DNA from: Porphyromonadaceae bacterium
GTDB lineage: Bacteria; Bacteroidota; Bacteroidia; Bacteroidales; Dysgonomonadaceae
Reading direction: 5' to 3'
Assembly: GCA_022840285.1 (NCBI GenBank)
Contig: JALHIE010000028.1
Location: forward strand, 1 to 41,286
Length of the DNA: 41,286 nt
Part shown: positions 8,167 to 17,272 of the stretch, piece after piece
Layout: each line of letters begins with the position of its first letter
Numbering within the stretch: the stretch's first letter is position 1
Translations under genes and position numbers: made by a program
Notes under the pieces: generated by a model
Told to the model about the DNA's origin: nothing
The model's input: only the letters and a program-made list of their open reading frames with translations
Databases searched by the model: none

Positions 8167-9414
8167 ATGAAAAAGATGAACGATTTGGATTTTGAAGATT
8201 ATTTACTAAATATCCCTTATCCTCGGCCGGATGTTTACGGTTCGCTTTCGATGCCGGTTTATAATACAGCTGCATACGAATTTAAAAGTGCTTCAGAAAT
8301 GGAAGCCGCATTCTGCGGAAAAACAACGGACCACACTTATTCACGCATATCAAACCCAACCGTTCACTTTTTTGAAGAACGGGTGAAACAGCTTACCGGA
8401 GCTTTTAATGTTACAGCCCTTAACTCGGGGATGGCAGCCGTGAGTAATGTGTTCATGTCCATTGCCTACAGCGGATCCAATGTAGTTGTTTCACCCCATC
8501 TGTTCGGAAACACTTGGTCATTTTTCGAAAATACGATAAGAGCTTTTGGCGTGGAAGTCCGATTTTGTGATTTGACGAACGAAAAAGAGGTCTGTGAATA
8601 TATCGACGAAAATACGTGTGCCGTTTTTTTGGAAATTATCACCAATCCACAGATGGAGGTGGTTGATCTTTCCTTTTTAAGTGCGTTGGCACGAGAAAAA
8701 AATGTACCGTTGATCGCGGATACTACCCTGGTGCCTTTTTCTGTTTTCAAGGCCGGTAATTTCGGGATAGACATAGAAGTGATCTCCAGTACAAAATATA
8801 TATCGGGTGGGGCTACTAGTATTGGCGGACTTATTATTGATTATGCCACTTTTGACTGGACAAGAAACAAAAGGCTTAACGAATTGGCCAAAGAACATAG
8901 GAACCACGCATTTAATTATAAACTGCGCAAGGAAATTCACCGAAATTTTGGCGCGTATATGGATCCGAGGACAGCACACCTGCAGACGATCGGGCTTGAG
9001 ACCCTTCACTTGCGGTACGAAAGGCAAAGCCATACCTGTCTTGAGCTGGCAAAGCGTTTGCAGACGATGGAAGGTATTGAATCGGTCAACTACACCGGGC
9101 TGCCCGGTAATCCGTATTATAACGTCAGCCTCCGTCAGTTCGGCAATAGTCCGGGAGCGATGCTGACGTTCGATCTGGTATCCAAGAGTGCTTGTTTCCA
9201 ATTTCTGGATAACCTGAAAGTGATTCGCAGGGCAACCAATCTATTCGACAACAAAAGCCTTGCGATTCATCCTGCCAGCACCATTTACGGCAGTTTGACC
9301 CAAGCTCAGAGAGAAGCGATGAACATACGTGATAAAACCATTCGGTTATCGGTCGGACTGGAGAGCGTGAACCGACTGCTGGAAGATATCGGACAGGCTC
9401 TGGGGAAGAAATAA
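8167..9414 (+). CDS. Cys/Met-metabolism PLP enzyme (trans-sulfuration family)
   Basis: A 415-residue member of PF01053. The N-terminus (YTYP-region equivalent HTYSRISNPTVHFFEERV, then ALNSGMAAVSNVF) binds the cofactor phosphate. K210 in SSTKYISGG is the Schiff-base lysine, preceded by the aspartate in LIADTTLVPF. The C-terminal domain has the SLAIHPASTIYG segment and the RLSVGLE strand typical of the family. Candidate reactions are O-acetyl- or O-succinylhomoserine sulfhydrylation, cystathionine lysis or gamma-synthesis, and methionine gamma-lysis; motifs alone do not decide between them. O-acylhomoserine sulfhydrylase seems most likely for a standalone gene of this length. It acts in the cytoplasm as a tetramer in known relatives. 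The gene stands alone between a glycosyltransferase and a DUF4230 gene. Confidence 0.88.
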   Translation: MKKMNDLDFEDYLLNIPYPRPDVYGSLSMPVYNTAAYEFKSASEMEAAFCGKTTDHTYSRISNPTVHFFEERVKQLTGAFNVTALNSGMAAVSNVFMSIAYSGSNVVVSPHLFGNTWSFFENTIRAFGVEVRFCDLTNEKEVCEYIDENTCAVFLEIITNPQMEVVDLSFLSALAREKNVPLIADTTLVPFSVFKAGNFGIDIEVISSTKYISGGATSIGGLIIDYATFDWTRNKRLNELAKEHRNHAFNYKLRKEIHRNFGAYMDPRTAHLQTIGLETLHLRYERQSHTCLELAKRLQTMEGIESVNYTGLPGNPYYNVSLRQFGNSPGAMLTFDLVSKSACFQFLDNLKVIRRATNLFDNKSLAIHPASTIYGSLTQAQREAMNIRDKTIRLSVGLESVNRLLEDIGQALGKK

Positions 9415-9448
9415 CCCGACAATCTTTAGTAAATAAGCACTTAATTGT

Positions 9449-9456
9449 TATTTTTG
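9449..9456 (+). promoter_or_regulatory. Candidate -7 box before the DUF4230 gene
   Basis: TATTTTTG matches TAnnTTTG, 26 bp before the ATG at 9483. A weak TTTA lies near 9425 in the -33 position. Confidence 0.35.
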
Positions 9457-9482
9457 TAAAAATATAAAGTACACGCTGGTCT

Positions 9483-10127
9483 ATGAAACGATTAAAGGCT
9501 GCTGATGAAGAGACTAACGAGCCGGTAAAAAGAACAAGTTATTCGACTTACTTCTTCTTGGGTACAACCATCATTTTGGCTTTCTTGCTGGGAATAAATA
9601 AAATGAATGGAACCCGGGGTGAAAAATACGATACGTCCACAGTCCTTAGTAAAATTGTTCATATTCAGGAGCTTGCTACGGTGAAGTACAGTTATTCGGG
9701 AGTGATTGGCTTCAAAGATAATTTTAAAATACTGAACATCAGTGTTCCGCTTACCGACAAGTATTTCCTGTTGAAATACAACGGATACCTGAAAGCCGGT
9801 GTCGATTTCAGCCGGGTAAAAGTGAATATTAACGGTGAAAATGTTCACGTTTCAATGCCCCGTGCTCAGATCTTCGATGTGGTTATTGATGAAAACAGCG
9901 TAAAAGTTTACGATGAAAGTGAAAATGCGTTTAATCCCATAAAAATATCGGATTACAACAAAGCGCTGATCGGTGAGAAAGAAACGATCAGGCAGGACGC
10001 TATCCGGCAAGGGGTATTGAATGATGCCAATAGTCAGGCTGAGCTTGCGGTAAAATCACTGTTGCAGGAAATGGGATTCAAAAATATCCGCATCACGTTG
10101 GAGGTGGTTATCCCGGAGTTGCATTGA
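9483..10127 (+). CDS. DUF4230 membrane-anchored protein
   Basis: A 214-residue protein with one membrane segment near residues 24-40 (TYFFLGTTIILAFLLGI) and an extracytoplasmic domain. ELATVKYSYSGVIGFKDN, the PLTDKYFLLKYNGYLKAGVD segment and the C-terminal amphipathic helix leading to a final beta strand match the DUF4230 family, which has no established biochemical role. The domain is predicted here to resemble the fold that binds or scaffolds at the membrane, but I cannot assign a reaction. The next gene begins 27 bp downstream in the same direction, so the two are likely one small operon. Confidence 0.75.
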   Translation: MKRLKAADEETNEPVKRTSYSTYFFLGTTIILAFLLGINKMNGTRGEKYDTSTVLSKIVHIQELATVKYSYSGVIGFKDNFKILNISVPLTDKYFLLKYNGYLKAGVDFSRVKVNINGENVHVSMPRAQIFDVVIDENSVKVYDESENAFNPIKISDYNKALIGEKETIRQDAIRQGVLNDANSQAELAVKSLLQEMGFKNIRITLEVVIPELH

Positions 10128-10154
10128 GGTAAAATATTTAAACCAGAAATACGT

Positions 10155-10679
10155 ATGAAATTTACAACAAAGCTTTTTCTTACCTGGATGTCTATTTTTT
10201 TGATATTTTACATTACCGTGATTGGCATCATCAGTCTGTTCTGGGGTATTCGCATCCAGTTTTGGCAATTGTTTCTCGTTTTTTTCATAGCGGGTGTTTT
10301 ACCCCCGGCAGTCATAACGTGGTTTTTCTATAAAAGATTGGATTATATGGAATCTGAAAACCCGGATCCACCCTCATTTTCGGGCCAGAAGAAAGCCCTT
10401 TTAACCTTTCGGTCCAAGTCGAACAATCCTTACGCCGAAATGTTGCAAAAGATTGACAGAAGCTTTATTGTTTCCTATTCCGACAAGGAGGCTTGTGTTG
10501 TAAAGTTCCGGACCGATTGCCGGATTATGTCGTGGGGTGTGTGCGGATATGTCCGGTTGCTGGATCAAAGTAAGGTGGAAGCAATTGTCTATCCGATGAA
10601 CACCGATTCGAAAAGGGAGGAGAAGATTCTGCTCCAAACGCTCCGGTTACTGAGATCGGTATTGAATCCGCAGGGATAA
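10155..10679 (+). CDS. Small membrane protein of unknown function
   Basis: A 174-residue protein I do not recognise. Two hydrophobic segments fill the first 60 residues (MSIFLIFYITVIGIISLFWGI and the FWQLFLVFFIAGVLPPAVITWFFY stretch). A soluble cytoplasmic domain of about 110 residues follows, with a basic linker. It sits 27 bp after the DUF4230 gene and converges on the GNAT gene 23 bp away. The C-terminal domain has mixed beta/alpha character (SYSDKEACVVKFRTDC, then VCGYVRLLDQSKVEAIVYPM). It may act with the DUF4230 protein, but that is context only. Confidence 0.65.
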   Translation: MKFTTKLFLTWMSIFLIFYITVIGIISLFWGIRIQFWQLFLVFFIAGVLPPAVITWFFYKRLDYMESENPDPPSFSGQKKALLTFRSKSNNPYAEMLQKIDRSFIVSYSDKEACVVKFRTDCRIMSWGVCGYVRLLDQSKVEAIVYPMNTDSKREEKILLQTLRLLRSVLNPQG

Positions 10680-10702
10680 TCCAATCTGCTCTTCTGCCCG
10701 GA

Positions 10703-11263
10703 TTAAGCAAGGACATCCTTCCGGTCAAACGGATATCCTTCACAATACAGGATCACGCGTTTACCCAGGAATTTCAGGAAATCGTTATGCTGTCCTTTGG
10801 TAATCATTTTCGGGTAACTGAGGATAAGCAGTTCAATGGGTTGCCCTTCCAAGCGGTAAGGCAGGTGCATAAACCGGTAAGGCGTGAGGGTAAATCCGGC
10901 GCGTTCGTAAAATTGGAGCCGCCTTACGGACAACTCATTTATCAACGGATCTATTTCGAGAATGATGGTGTGGTCGGAATCGCGCAAATAACGAAGCAGT
11001 TGCGAACCAAAACCGTGTCCGCGCAGTCCGGGAGCGATGGCCAGGTATTCCAGGTACCGGTACATGTCCCATTCCCAATAAAACAGCAATCCGATCAGTT
11101 CACCGTCTTCCCATGCCGATATCGGATGAAATTGCGGGTCGGAACAAGCACGGACGTGGTCTTTCATTTTCCGCCTTTCAGCGGTGGGAAAACTCGACTC
11201 ATACAATTCCCAGACCTTGTTCCACCTGCTTTTGTCCGATTGCTCTATACGTAAAAACTCCAT
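10703..11263 (-). CDS. GNAT-family N-acetyltransferase
   Basis: A 186-residue acetyl-CoA-dependent acyltransferase. The acetyl-CoA motif A is visible as YLEYLAIAPGLRGHGFGSQL (Q/RxxGxG/A form RGHGFG), preceded by the ELIGLLFYWEWD strand and followed by ILEIDPL and an RRLQFYERAGF motif B. The start methionine at 11263 is well placed and the length is usual for the family. The acceptor cannot be told from sequence; small-molecule, antibiotic, peptide and protein amines are all possible. It lies 18 bp upstream of nothing obvious on its own strand; the broken frnE gene ends 18 bp before it, so they may share a transcript. Confidence 0.85.
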   Translation of the reverse strand: MEFLRIEQSDKSRWNKVWELYESSFPTAERRKMKDHVRACSDPQFHPISAWEDGELIGLLFYWEWDMYRYLEYLAIAPGLRGHGFGSQLLRYLRDSDHTIILEIDPLINELSVRRLQFYERAGFTLTPYRFMHLPYRLEGQPIELLILSYPKMITKGQHNDFLKFLGKRVILYCEGYPFDRKDVLA

Positions 11264-11280
11264 GGTTAATTATTTTTACT

Positions 11281-11914
11281 CTATATTTCACATGTCCCGT
11301 CTGCATTGCACGATTTGCCTTTCTTTACCTTCATATTGTCCAGGGTGGTATTTGCCTTTTTCCAGCTTTCGTAAGCCTGATTGAGTGTATCCAGGAAAAC
11401 CTGTACCGGTTCCGATCCGATGATGGCCTGTTTACGTTCGAACAGAAAAGTAGGGACCGTATCTATTCCCAGTTGATGCGCCTCCTGAACATCCTGTTCC
11501 ACTTCGGCTATAAAGTCGTCTCCGGCAAAGAGCCGGGCATGCTTTCGATATGAGCGATAAAACGTTCGAGGAGAGGTCTCTCTTTGCAGCCAGTTTTACC
11601 AGCCTGTGGGCGTCGAGTGTATTCGCTGCGAAAGCGTTCGGGAGGTTGAATTTCACTCCCGCGTTTTTTGCCAGTTGCTCGATGTAAGCAAACATCTGTT
11701 CCAACTTGTTTTCCGGAAGACCGGCGGTTTTTAATAAATAATCCACTACCGAGTAGCCGTTTCCTTTACCGGGCAAATCCGGGTTTAACCGGAAGGATTT
11801 TATGACCAATTCAACTTCATCTGCATGCGCAAATTGCTGCATGGCCTGTGCATAATGAATCTTGCCTATGTAACAATAGGGACACATGATATCTGTCCAA
11901 ACTTCAACTTTCAT
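11281..11914 (-). pseudogene. FrnE-like DsbA-family dithiol oxidoreductase, internal deletion and frameshift
   Basis: The first 114 residues (from 11914) read as a normal FrnE-type DsbA protein: MKVEVWTDIMCPYCYIGKIH with the CPYC active site (C11, C14), a helical insert, and DAHRLVKLAAKRDL. The frame then becomes nonsense (SSNVLSLISKACPALCRRR). The rest of the protein resumes in another frame as FAGDDFIAEVEQDVQEAHQL and the cis-proline region DTVPTFLF, ending at 11281. The total is 634 nt, about 70 nt short of an intact FrnE of about 235 codons and out of frame. An internal deletion near 11540-11575 explains both. As written the gene would give a C-terminally scrambled, probably inactive product. 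A sequencing or assembly error is possible. Confidence 0.75.
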
Positions 11915-12030
11915 CTGTTTTATTTAATAATTGCTTTTTACAACCCTTTAAACACCCGATCTGAATTTTTGTTTATAATACACTTATTTAAAACAGCGAA
12001 TTTTCGGGATGGCTATTGGGTAGCTGATTT

Positions 12031-13542
12031 TCATTCCTCCAACAATTTCTCAATTTTCGTCTTGGTTTCCGGTAAAGAAGGAAGAATGTGGTTGCCAAAA
12101 TCCACCATTACGCCGTTTTTATCGAAGAGCAGGAAATAAGGGACGCTGCTTTTTGTGTTGAAACGCTTGTTGATGTCCTGCCATTCCTTGTCGGAAAGGG
12201 CAATGTGAATGCCGGGAAGATCGAGACTTGCAATGATGTTTTTCCCGCGTTCGGTTTCACCGTCCAGCCACAGATACGCAAACACAATGGGTTTGCCGGC
12301 AAGTTCTTCGTGTAGCGCTTTGCTGTACGGCATTTGCCTCATGCACGGCCCGCACCACGTGGCGCTGATATCTACGTACACCACTTTTCCCAAATTGGAA
12401 TCGAGAATCTGTTTTACAACATTGGCCGAATCGGTTATCAGCGAGCCGGCTCCGTGCAATTCAATGGCGTTTCTGCCTAAAACGGCATCGGAATAAACGC
12501 GCGGATTGGCGTTGTAGGCTTTTACCTGATTGTACTGGTTGTTGAGCGTGGCGCGCAGAAACGGGTCGGTAATTATGTCGTTTATCATTATGCGGTTGCT
12601 GTCAATCCAATCCGTTTTGTGGGCAGAGAGATAAAAATTACTAACAAAAATGGCAGAGGCCAACTGCGAGAGGTAGCTGTTTTCTGAACTCGATTTCATC
12701 TTTTCCAACATTCCGTCCCACGAAGTGGTTACGGTCTTTAATAGTTCGGGGTTACTTTCTTCTACAGTGTATCTCGAAAACAGACTGACCGTTTCAATGT
12801 AATCGGCCATCATCATCGAATTATCCACTTCCATTTCAAACTCTTTCACGAAATCGTAATACTTCTCCCGCTCTTCTCCTGTCAGTTTCTTTTTTGTTCG
12901 AATGGCGTGTTGATAAGGATATAAGAACAACGCTTTGTAATAATCCAAAGCCACTTGCTTCTCGGCCCACGTGTTGAATGTTTCCGGTGTGTTGTTCTCT
13001 TGTTGAAAAACGGCAAGTCTTTGTAAGGTTTCGTCGTATTGTTTTTTGGTTTCTGCTTTGTAATCCGAAAACGAGAGTTCATACGGTTGCGAATATCGTC
13101 CCAGGTATTGGTTCTGGAAAGCGTTGATGTGCTTGTTCAGTTCTGCGCTCGTTCCCCTGAAAACGGTGTGTGTGATGTTCCGGAAATCCTTTTCGATATA
13201 CAAGCTGTCGCCCGAGGCAATAAGGATGCGGTCTTCCACGGGAACGAACGATATTTCGCGGGTGATGATGGGGTAAATGTCGAAACGGAACATTCCGTCT
13301 TCAGTAAGGGGCGAGGAGTGTATGGTTTCATTCCCGTAGAAATCGAGCAGTTTTATTTCGAGTTGTTTCACGTGTGGATAGACGTCGCAGTTGCTGATTT
13401 TCCCGGTAATAATGGCTTTCTCGCCCTGATCTGTTTTCTCTCCGGTAAATATGGGCGGCATTCCGTCCTCTTTCTGCCGTTGGCAGGTAGAGAGAATAAG
13501 AATAAGGGAGAGGAAGAGGAAGAGGATTGTTTTTGGGTTCAT
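12031..13542 (-). CDS. TlpA-like thioredoxin-fold lipoprotein
   Basis: A 503-residue exported protein. The N-terminus (TILFLFLSLILILSTC) ends in a lipobox-like STC with the cysteine near residue 20, followed by QRQKEDG, whose acidic/lysine stretch resembles surface-export signals of some Bacteroidetes lipoproteins. A beta-rich N-terminal domain and a long helical middle region precede a C-terminal thioredoxin fold. The active site is ATWCGPCMRQMP, and SSVPYFLLFDKNG carries the cis-proline. It likely exchanges disulfides or reduces periplasmic or surface proteins. Its partner is unknown. It is the most downstream of four paralogues on this strand and is separated from the next by the only sizeable gap in the array, which holds REP-like palindromes. 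Confidence 0.88.
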   Translation of the reverse strand: MNPKTILFLFLSLILILSTCQRQKEDGMPPIFTGEKTDQGEKAIITGKISNCDVYPHVKQLEIKLLDFYGNETIHSSPLTEDGMFRFDIYPIITREISFVPVEDRILIASGDSLYIEKDFRNITHTVFRGTSAELNKHINAFQNQYLGRYSQPYELSFSDYKAETKKQYDETLQRLAVFQQENNTPETFNTWAEKQVALDYYKALFLYPYQHAIRTKKKLTGEEREKYYDFVKEFEMEVDNSMMMADYIETVSLFSRYTVEESNPELLKTVTTSWDGMLEKMKSSSENSYLSQLASAIFVSNFYLSAHKTDWIDSNRIMINDIITDPFLRATLNNQYNQVKAYNANPRVYSDAVLGRNAIELHGAGSLITDSANVVKQILDSNLGKVVYVDISATWCGPCMRQMPYSKALHEELAGKPIVFAYLWLDGETERGKNIIASLDLPGIHIALSDKEWQDINKRFNTKSSVPYFLLFDKNGVMVDFGNHILPSLPETKTKIEKLLEE

Positions 13543-13568
13543 TATTATTCAATAATTTATATCTGTTG

Positions 13569-13719
13569 CCACGACTTTTAAGTCGTGGATGTAAAAGTAC
13601 TCTAAAAAGGGCTTTAGCCAAACTTATCCCGAATATCGGAGACATTCAATAAAGAGAAAATAAACTTCGGCTAAGGCCGGATATCCGGTTTGTTTTATCC
13701 GCGCGCTAAAGCGGCGTGG
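13569..13719. repeat. Cluster of REP-like palindromes
   Basis: The gap between two tlpA paralogues is packed with short palindromes. They are CCACGACTTTTAAGTCGTGG (13569-13588, 9-bp arms), GGCTTTAGCC (13610-13619), CGGCTAAGGCCG (13668-13679), CCGGATATCCGG (13677-13688), and an imperfect CGCGCTAAAGCGGCGTGG arm (about 13702-13719). Mixed units of 'cgact-tt-aagtcg' and 'gcta-aagc' resemble repetitive extragenic palindromes. No transposase is present here. Confidence 0.6.
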
Positions 13720-13732
13720 TAATTGGTGGCTC

Positions 13733-15808
13733 TTATTTTTTATCTAACGCTTTGTTCAATTCATTTTTCATTGTATCCACGCCTGGGAAACCGGTGGTGT
13801 AATATGTTTGATTTCCTTCTCTGTCTAATATCAGATAGGTCGGGACTCCTCTTACATTCAGGGTTTTATAAATATACTCCCATTGTGCCTGATTCAAGCG
13901 GTAATGCGAACCGTGGATATCGGCAATCATATTTTTCCACGTATTTTCGGGAGAGTCTTCGCCCGCGAGATATAAAAACACCACATCTTTATCGGCAAAC
14001 TGCGCTTTCATCGGATTCATTTCGGCATGTGCCGCTCGGCACGGCCCGCACCAGGTTGCCCAAACATCTACCAGTGCAACTTTTCCTTTAAAGGGTTTCA
14101 TCAATTCGAGAAACAGTTGCTCATCCACATTGGCAGGCGGATTTAAAACGGTATATCCGGTTTTCTTTTTGTTTTCTTCTATTTTTGCCAGCAAATCTTC
14201 ATTTTCTTTTAGGATAACTTCCCGAATCAACGGGGGCAGGGTGGTGAGTTCGGATTTTTGTTCATTGGTAAGTGGATTGAAGTCCTGCAACGCTGAACAT
14301 AACTGTTGCGACCTCATCAACTTGAATAAAAATGCATTGTTGGTATTCCATATTTTAGAAAGGAATCTTTCGCCCGATTGAGTTTTCATAAATTTGTTGG
14401 CAATGTTCTGATATTTATTGAATACCGAACCGATGGAAGAAGCTTTTTCAAACTTTTCCCCTTTTTCCTGTGCCGAAATGTAATCTTTGAAAAATTGACG
14501 GTCTTCCAGGGATACCTTTTTATTTTCAGAGAGATACCGTATGACTACCAATGGGTCGTTTAAATTTTCTTTTGCATACAGTAAGCTGCGAATGAAATGT
14601 CCGATGTTTCGAACCAGAAGCACATCGGGATCATCATAGGGGATCATCCGGTAAAAGTCATTGAAATCGTCGGTAAACTGTGCAGGATTTTTGATTTTTC
14701 TTGCATCTTCAAACGTTATGCCATGTTTAAAGGCATAGGCATCGATAACAACATAATCTGCCATTGAAAGAAAGTTTACTAATTTGTATGCCATCTCATA
14801 ATTGGCAATTTTCTTCGCCAGCAAACTGATATTGAGATTGTTATTGTATTCAACGGCTTCGTTGTATTTCGTAATCATAAAATCCTTGAACTGGTACACA
14901 TCCATATCGGCAATCTCATTTCTGAAATCTCCCTCAATCAGGTTGGATATATTTTTGTGGCTCAGATCGGTATTGAGTTCTGCCAAATAACCGGAATAAT
15001 AAGCTTTATTTCCATACGATAACTCTTCCTTTAACAGACGCGATCCGGCACGATAGATTTCAGGAAAGTTTACCCATACCTTCGATTCCTGACCGGGTGC
15101 AACCCGAATGGGAACGGTAAAAAGTTTACGGTCTGTCAATAAAACCAGCGTCGGGCTATCGACGGTTATGGATGCGGAAAAAGAGCCGTCACTATTTATC
15201 GTAACCGGTTTGTTTTTTTCGGTACCCGTTATCGGATTTAAATAATAGAGTGTATATTTTTCGTGTGTGGGCGCATAAGCCATTATTTTTCCGCTCACAA
15301 GGGCTTCGCCTTTCTGTAATTGAGCCTGAAAATTATTTTCTGCCCGATGTTTTTGTCTAAATTCTGCCGGAATTTCAGGAAGTTGTATGCGTTTGTTCAC
15401 CAAATCAACGCCATATATTTTAAAGCAATCATTACAATCGCTCTCGATAAAATCGAACGTGCGGGTATTTTGGGGTAGCGGTTCAAACATGAGTTTAAAC
15501 GATGCTTCGCCCGATTTTGGCATCCAGAACAGCGAATCGAGTTCGATGCCGTCACCGCTGCGAACCATATACTTTTTACCATCGGCAAGCAGATAAGTAT
15601 CGGATGCTATTTTTATCCAATAGCCGGGTGTAAAAAAAGCTTCCACGTCAAGTACCGTTGTGGTGTCCGATAACGTTACTTTGGAGATTTCCAGCGCACG
15701 GTTGTTGGCGAATGCCGCATGAGGTAAATCTACTGTTTTTATTTGTGCCTGCAACGATATTGCCGCGGCAACCAGCAAAAAGGTAAGGAGTGTTTTTGGG
15801 TTCATCAT
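13733..15808 (-). CDS. TlpA-like thioredoxin-fold protein, large paralogue
   Basis: A 691-residue secreted protein with a Sec signal (TLLTFLLVAAAISLQAQ, probable cleavage after AQA/LQA). The large N-terminal part (residues about 25-540) includes a beta-sandwich-like domain with SDCNDCFKIYG and a helical region. The C-terminal 150 residues are a thioredoxin fold: DVWATWCGPCRAAHAEM is the active site, GVPTYLILD the cis-proline strand. The start is one of two adjacent ATGs; the first overlaps the stop of the upstream paralogue (TAATG), so expression is coupled. Such proteins in Bacteroidetes act as periplasmic thiol reductases in cytochrome maturation or redox stress, but the partner here is not evident. 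Confidence 0.86.
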   Translation of the reverse strand: MMNPKTLLTFLLVAAAISLQAQIKTVDLPHAAFANNRALEISKVTLSDTTTVLDVEAFFTPGYWIKIASDTYLLADGKKYMVRSGDGIELDSLFWMPKSGEASFKLMFEPLPQNTRTFDFIESDCNDCFKIYGVDLVNKRIQLPEIPAEFRQKHRAENNFQAQLQKGEALVSGKIMAYAPTHEKYTLYYLNPITGTEKNKPVTINSDGSFSASITVDSPTLVLLTDRKLFTVPIRVAPGQESKVWVNFPEIYRAGSRLLKEELSYGNKAYYSGYLAELNTDLSHKNISNLIEGDFRNEIADMDVYQFKDFMITKYNEAVEYNNNLNISLLAKKIANYEMAYKLVNFLSMADYVVIDAYAFKHGITFEDARKIKNPAQFTDDFNDFYRMIPYDDPDVLLVRNIGHFIRSLLYAKENLNDPLVVIRYLSENKKVSLEDRQFFKDYISAQEKGEKFEKASSIGSVFNKYQNIANKFMKTQSGERFLSKIWNTNNAFLFKLMRSQQLCSALQDFNPLTNEQKSELTTLPPLIREVILKENEDLLAKIEENKKKTGYTVLNPPANVDEQLFLELMKPFKGKVALVDVWATWCGPCRAAHAEMNPMKAQFADKDVVFLYLAGEDSPENTWKNMIADIHGSHYRLNQAQWEYIYKTLNVRGVPTYLILDREGNQTYYTTGFPGVDTMKNELNKALDKK

Positions 15809-17259
15809 TATTTTTCTTCTAACAATTTATTAATTTCCGATATCAACTTTTCGTAATCCGACGGACGAGGCGCGTCAAAATCGACGATGTTCCCGTTTTT
15901 GTCGATCAACACATACTTGGGAATGGCAATGGCATTGTAAGAACGATGCACGGCTCCATTTTCATCGTATAGTTGCAACCATTGCGGCGTGTCTTTCTTG
16001 ATGGTGCTCAGCCATTCTTTTTTACCGTCATTCACGGCTATTCCGATGATTTCGATTCTGTCACCGTTTTTGTAGGTGTCGTAAATCTTCTTCAGGTCCG
16101 GAATTTGAGCGCGGCACGGTGCGCACCAGCTCGCCCACAAATCCAGGTAAATCACTTTCCCCTTGAAATCGCTCAGACTGTACTCCTTATCATTGTCGCT
16201 TTTGAGCGCAAACGGTGGGGCGGGCTGTCCTTTCTGCGTACGATAAAGCAGCTTCTCTTTCTCCGCAAACGCGTTTTCGATGGCTTGCCTGAGATATCGG
16301 TTTTCCAAGGAAACCACATACGGACGCGCTTTGTCCCGAACTTCATTCAGTTGCTGAAAATTTCCCGACGCATAATGAATTTTACCCATCAGTTTGTTGT
16401 ACAGAATGTATTCACGTATTTTCCCCTTAAGGATTTCATCTGTTTTTTCGATACTGTAGAAGCTGTTGGCAAGCAACGTGGAATCTTTATCATAATCGAG
16501 TTTCAAAAGATAATCGAGGTATTCATTCACATACCATCCTTTGTAATTCTCCGATACGAAATAGGCTTCGTTGTTGATATCTTTGATCAACGTTGCGTCT
16601 GCCTGTTTTTCCACAAATTTACGCGCCTGCCCGGCATTCATTCCCGTAAGCTTTGTAAAGGCTATTTTTTTGTACTCATGCAGAAACAAATTCTCCAGAC
16701 GGGTCATTTCCGCAAAGTGGGAAAAATAGGGATCGTTGCCGACAACCTTGCCGAAAACAACCTTTTCCAGGGAATCGGTCAACTGTTTTTCAGTTTCCAG
16801 ATAATTTAAGAACTTGGTCTTATCGGTAATTTCATACCAATCGACCGAATCTTTCCGAGCGATGTATTCTTTGAGATAAACTTCCCGATACCGGTTGCTT
16901 TCCGCTCCTTTCCCGCTAATTCGAGCGGTTTTTACCGTGGTAGGAAAATCAGTAGCGTCGGCGATGATGGTCAGGTTGTAACCGGGCGCGACATAAATGT
17001 TGTTTAACTGGGTGCGCTTGTTTTGAATATCTACCTTTTGGGGATTGATTACGTTGTAGGTTTTCAAGTAAAAGCGTCCCTCATTGTCGAGCCGTAGGGT
17101 GTCGGGTTTATACTTTCCCACGCTGTCGGTGAAAAAATAGAGTTCTTTTTCCGGACTGTTGATTATTTGCCCTTGCAGAATAAGCGGCTCCGTTTTTTGC
17201 GTCTGTGTCACTGTTGCAGCTACAACCAGCAAAAGAGGAAAGATTGTTTTTGTTTTCAT
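15808..17259 (-). CDS. TlpA-like thioredoxin-fold protein
   Basis: A 483-residue exported protein. The N-terminal signal region is TIFPLLLVVAATVTQTQ. A DUF4369-like beta domain follows (LILQGQIINSPEKELYFFTD), then a helical linker rich in Lys/Glu, then a C-terminal thioredoxin domain with LDLWASWCAPCRAQIPDL as active site and AIPKYVLIDKNG as cis-proline strand. The CAPC variant differs from the CGPC of its neighbours, which may alter redox potential. It overlaps the downstream 691-residue paralogue by one base and starts 13 bp after the frameshifted paralogue upstream, so all belong to one transcript. Partner proteins unknown. Confidence 0.88.
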   Translation of the reverse strand: MKTKTIFPLLLVVAATVTQTQKTEPLILQGQIINSPEKELYFFTDSVGKYKPDTLRLDNEGRFYLKTYNVINPQKVDIQNKRTQLNNIYVAPGYNLTIIADATDFPTTVKTARISGKGAESNRYREVYLKEYIARKDSVDWYEITDKTKFLNYLETEKQLTDSLEKVVFGKVVGNDPYFSHFAEMTRLENLFLHEYKKIAFTKLTGMNAGQARKFVEKQADATLIKDINNEAYFVSENYKGWYVNEYLDYLLKLDYDKDSTLLANSFYSIEKTDEILKGKIREYILYNKLMGKIHYASGNFQQLNEVRDKARPYVVSLENRYLRQAIENAFAEKEKLLYRTQKGQPAPPFALKSDNDKEYSLSDFKGKVIYLDLWASWCAPCRAQIPDLKKIYDTYKNGDRIEIIGIAVNDGKKEWLSTIKKDTPQWLQLYDENGAVHRSYNAIAIPKYVLIDKNGNIVDFDAPRPSDYEKLISEINKLLEEK

Positions 17260-17272
17260 CTTTAAATCTCGT

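Noticed and set aside
15973..16809. 278-codon plus-strand open frame
   Set aside because: It is the complement of the 483-residue TlpA-like gene; no family features in its own translation.
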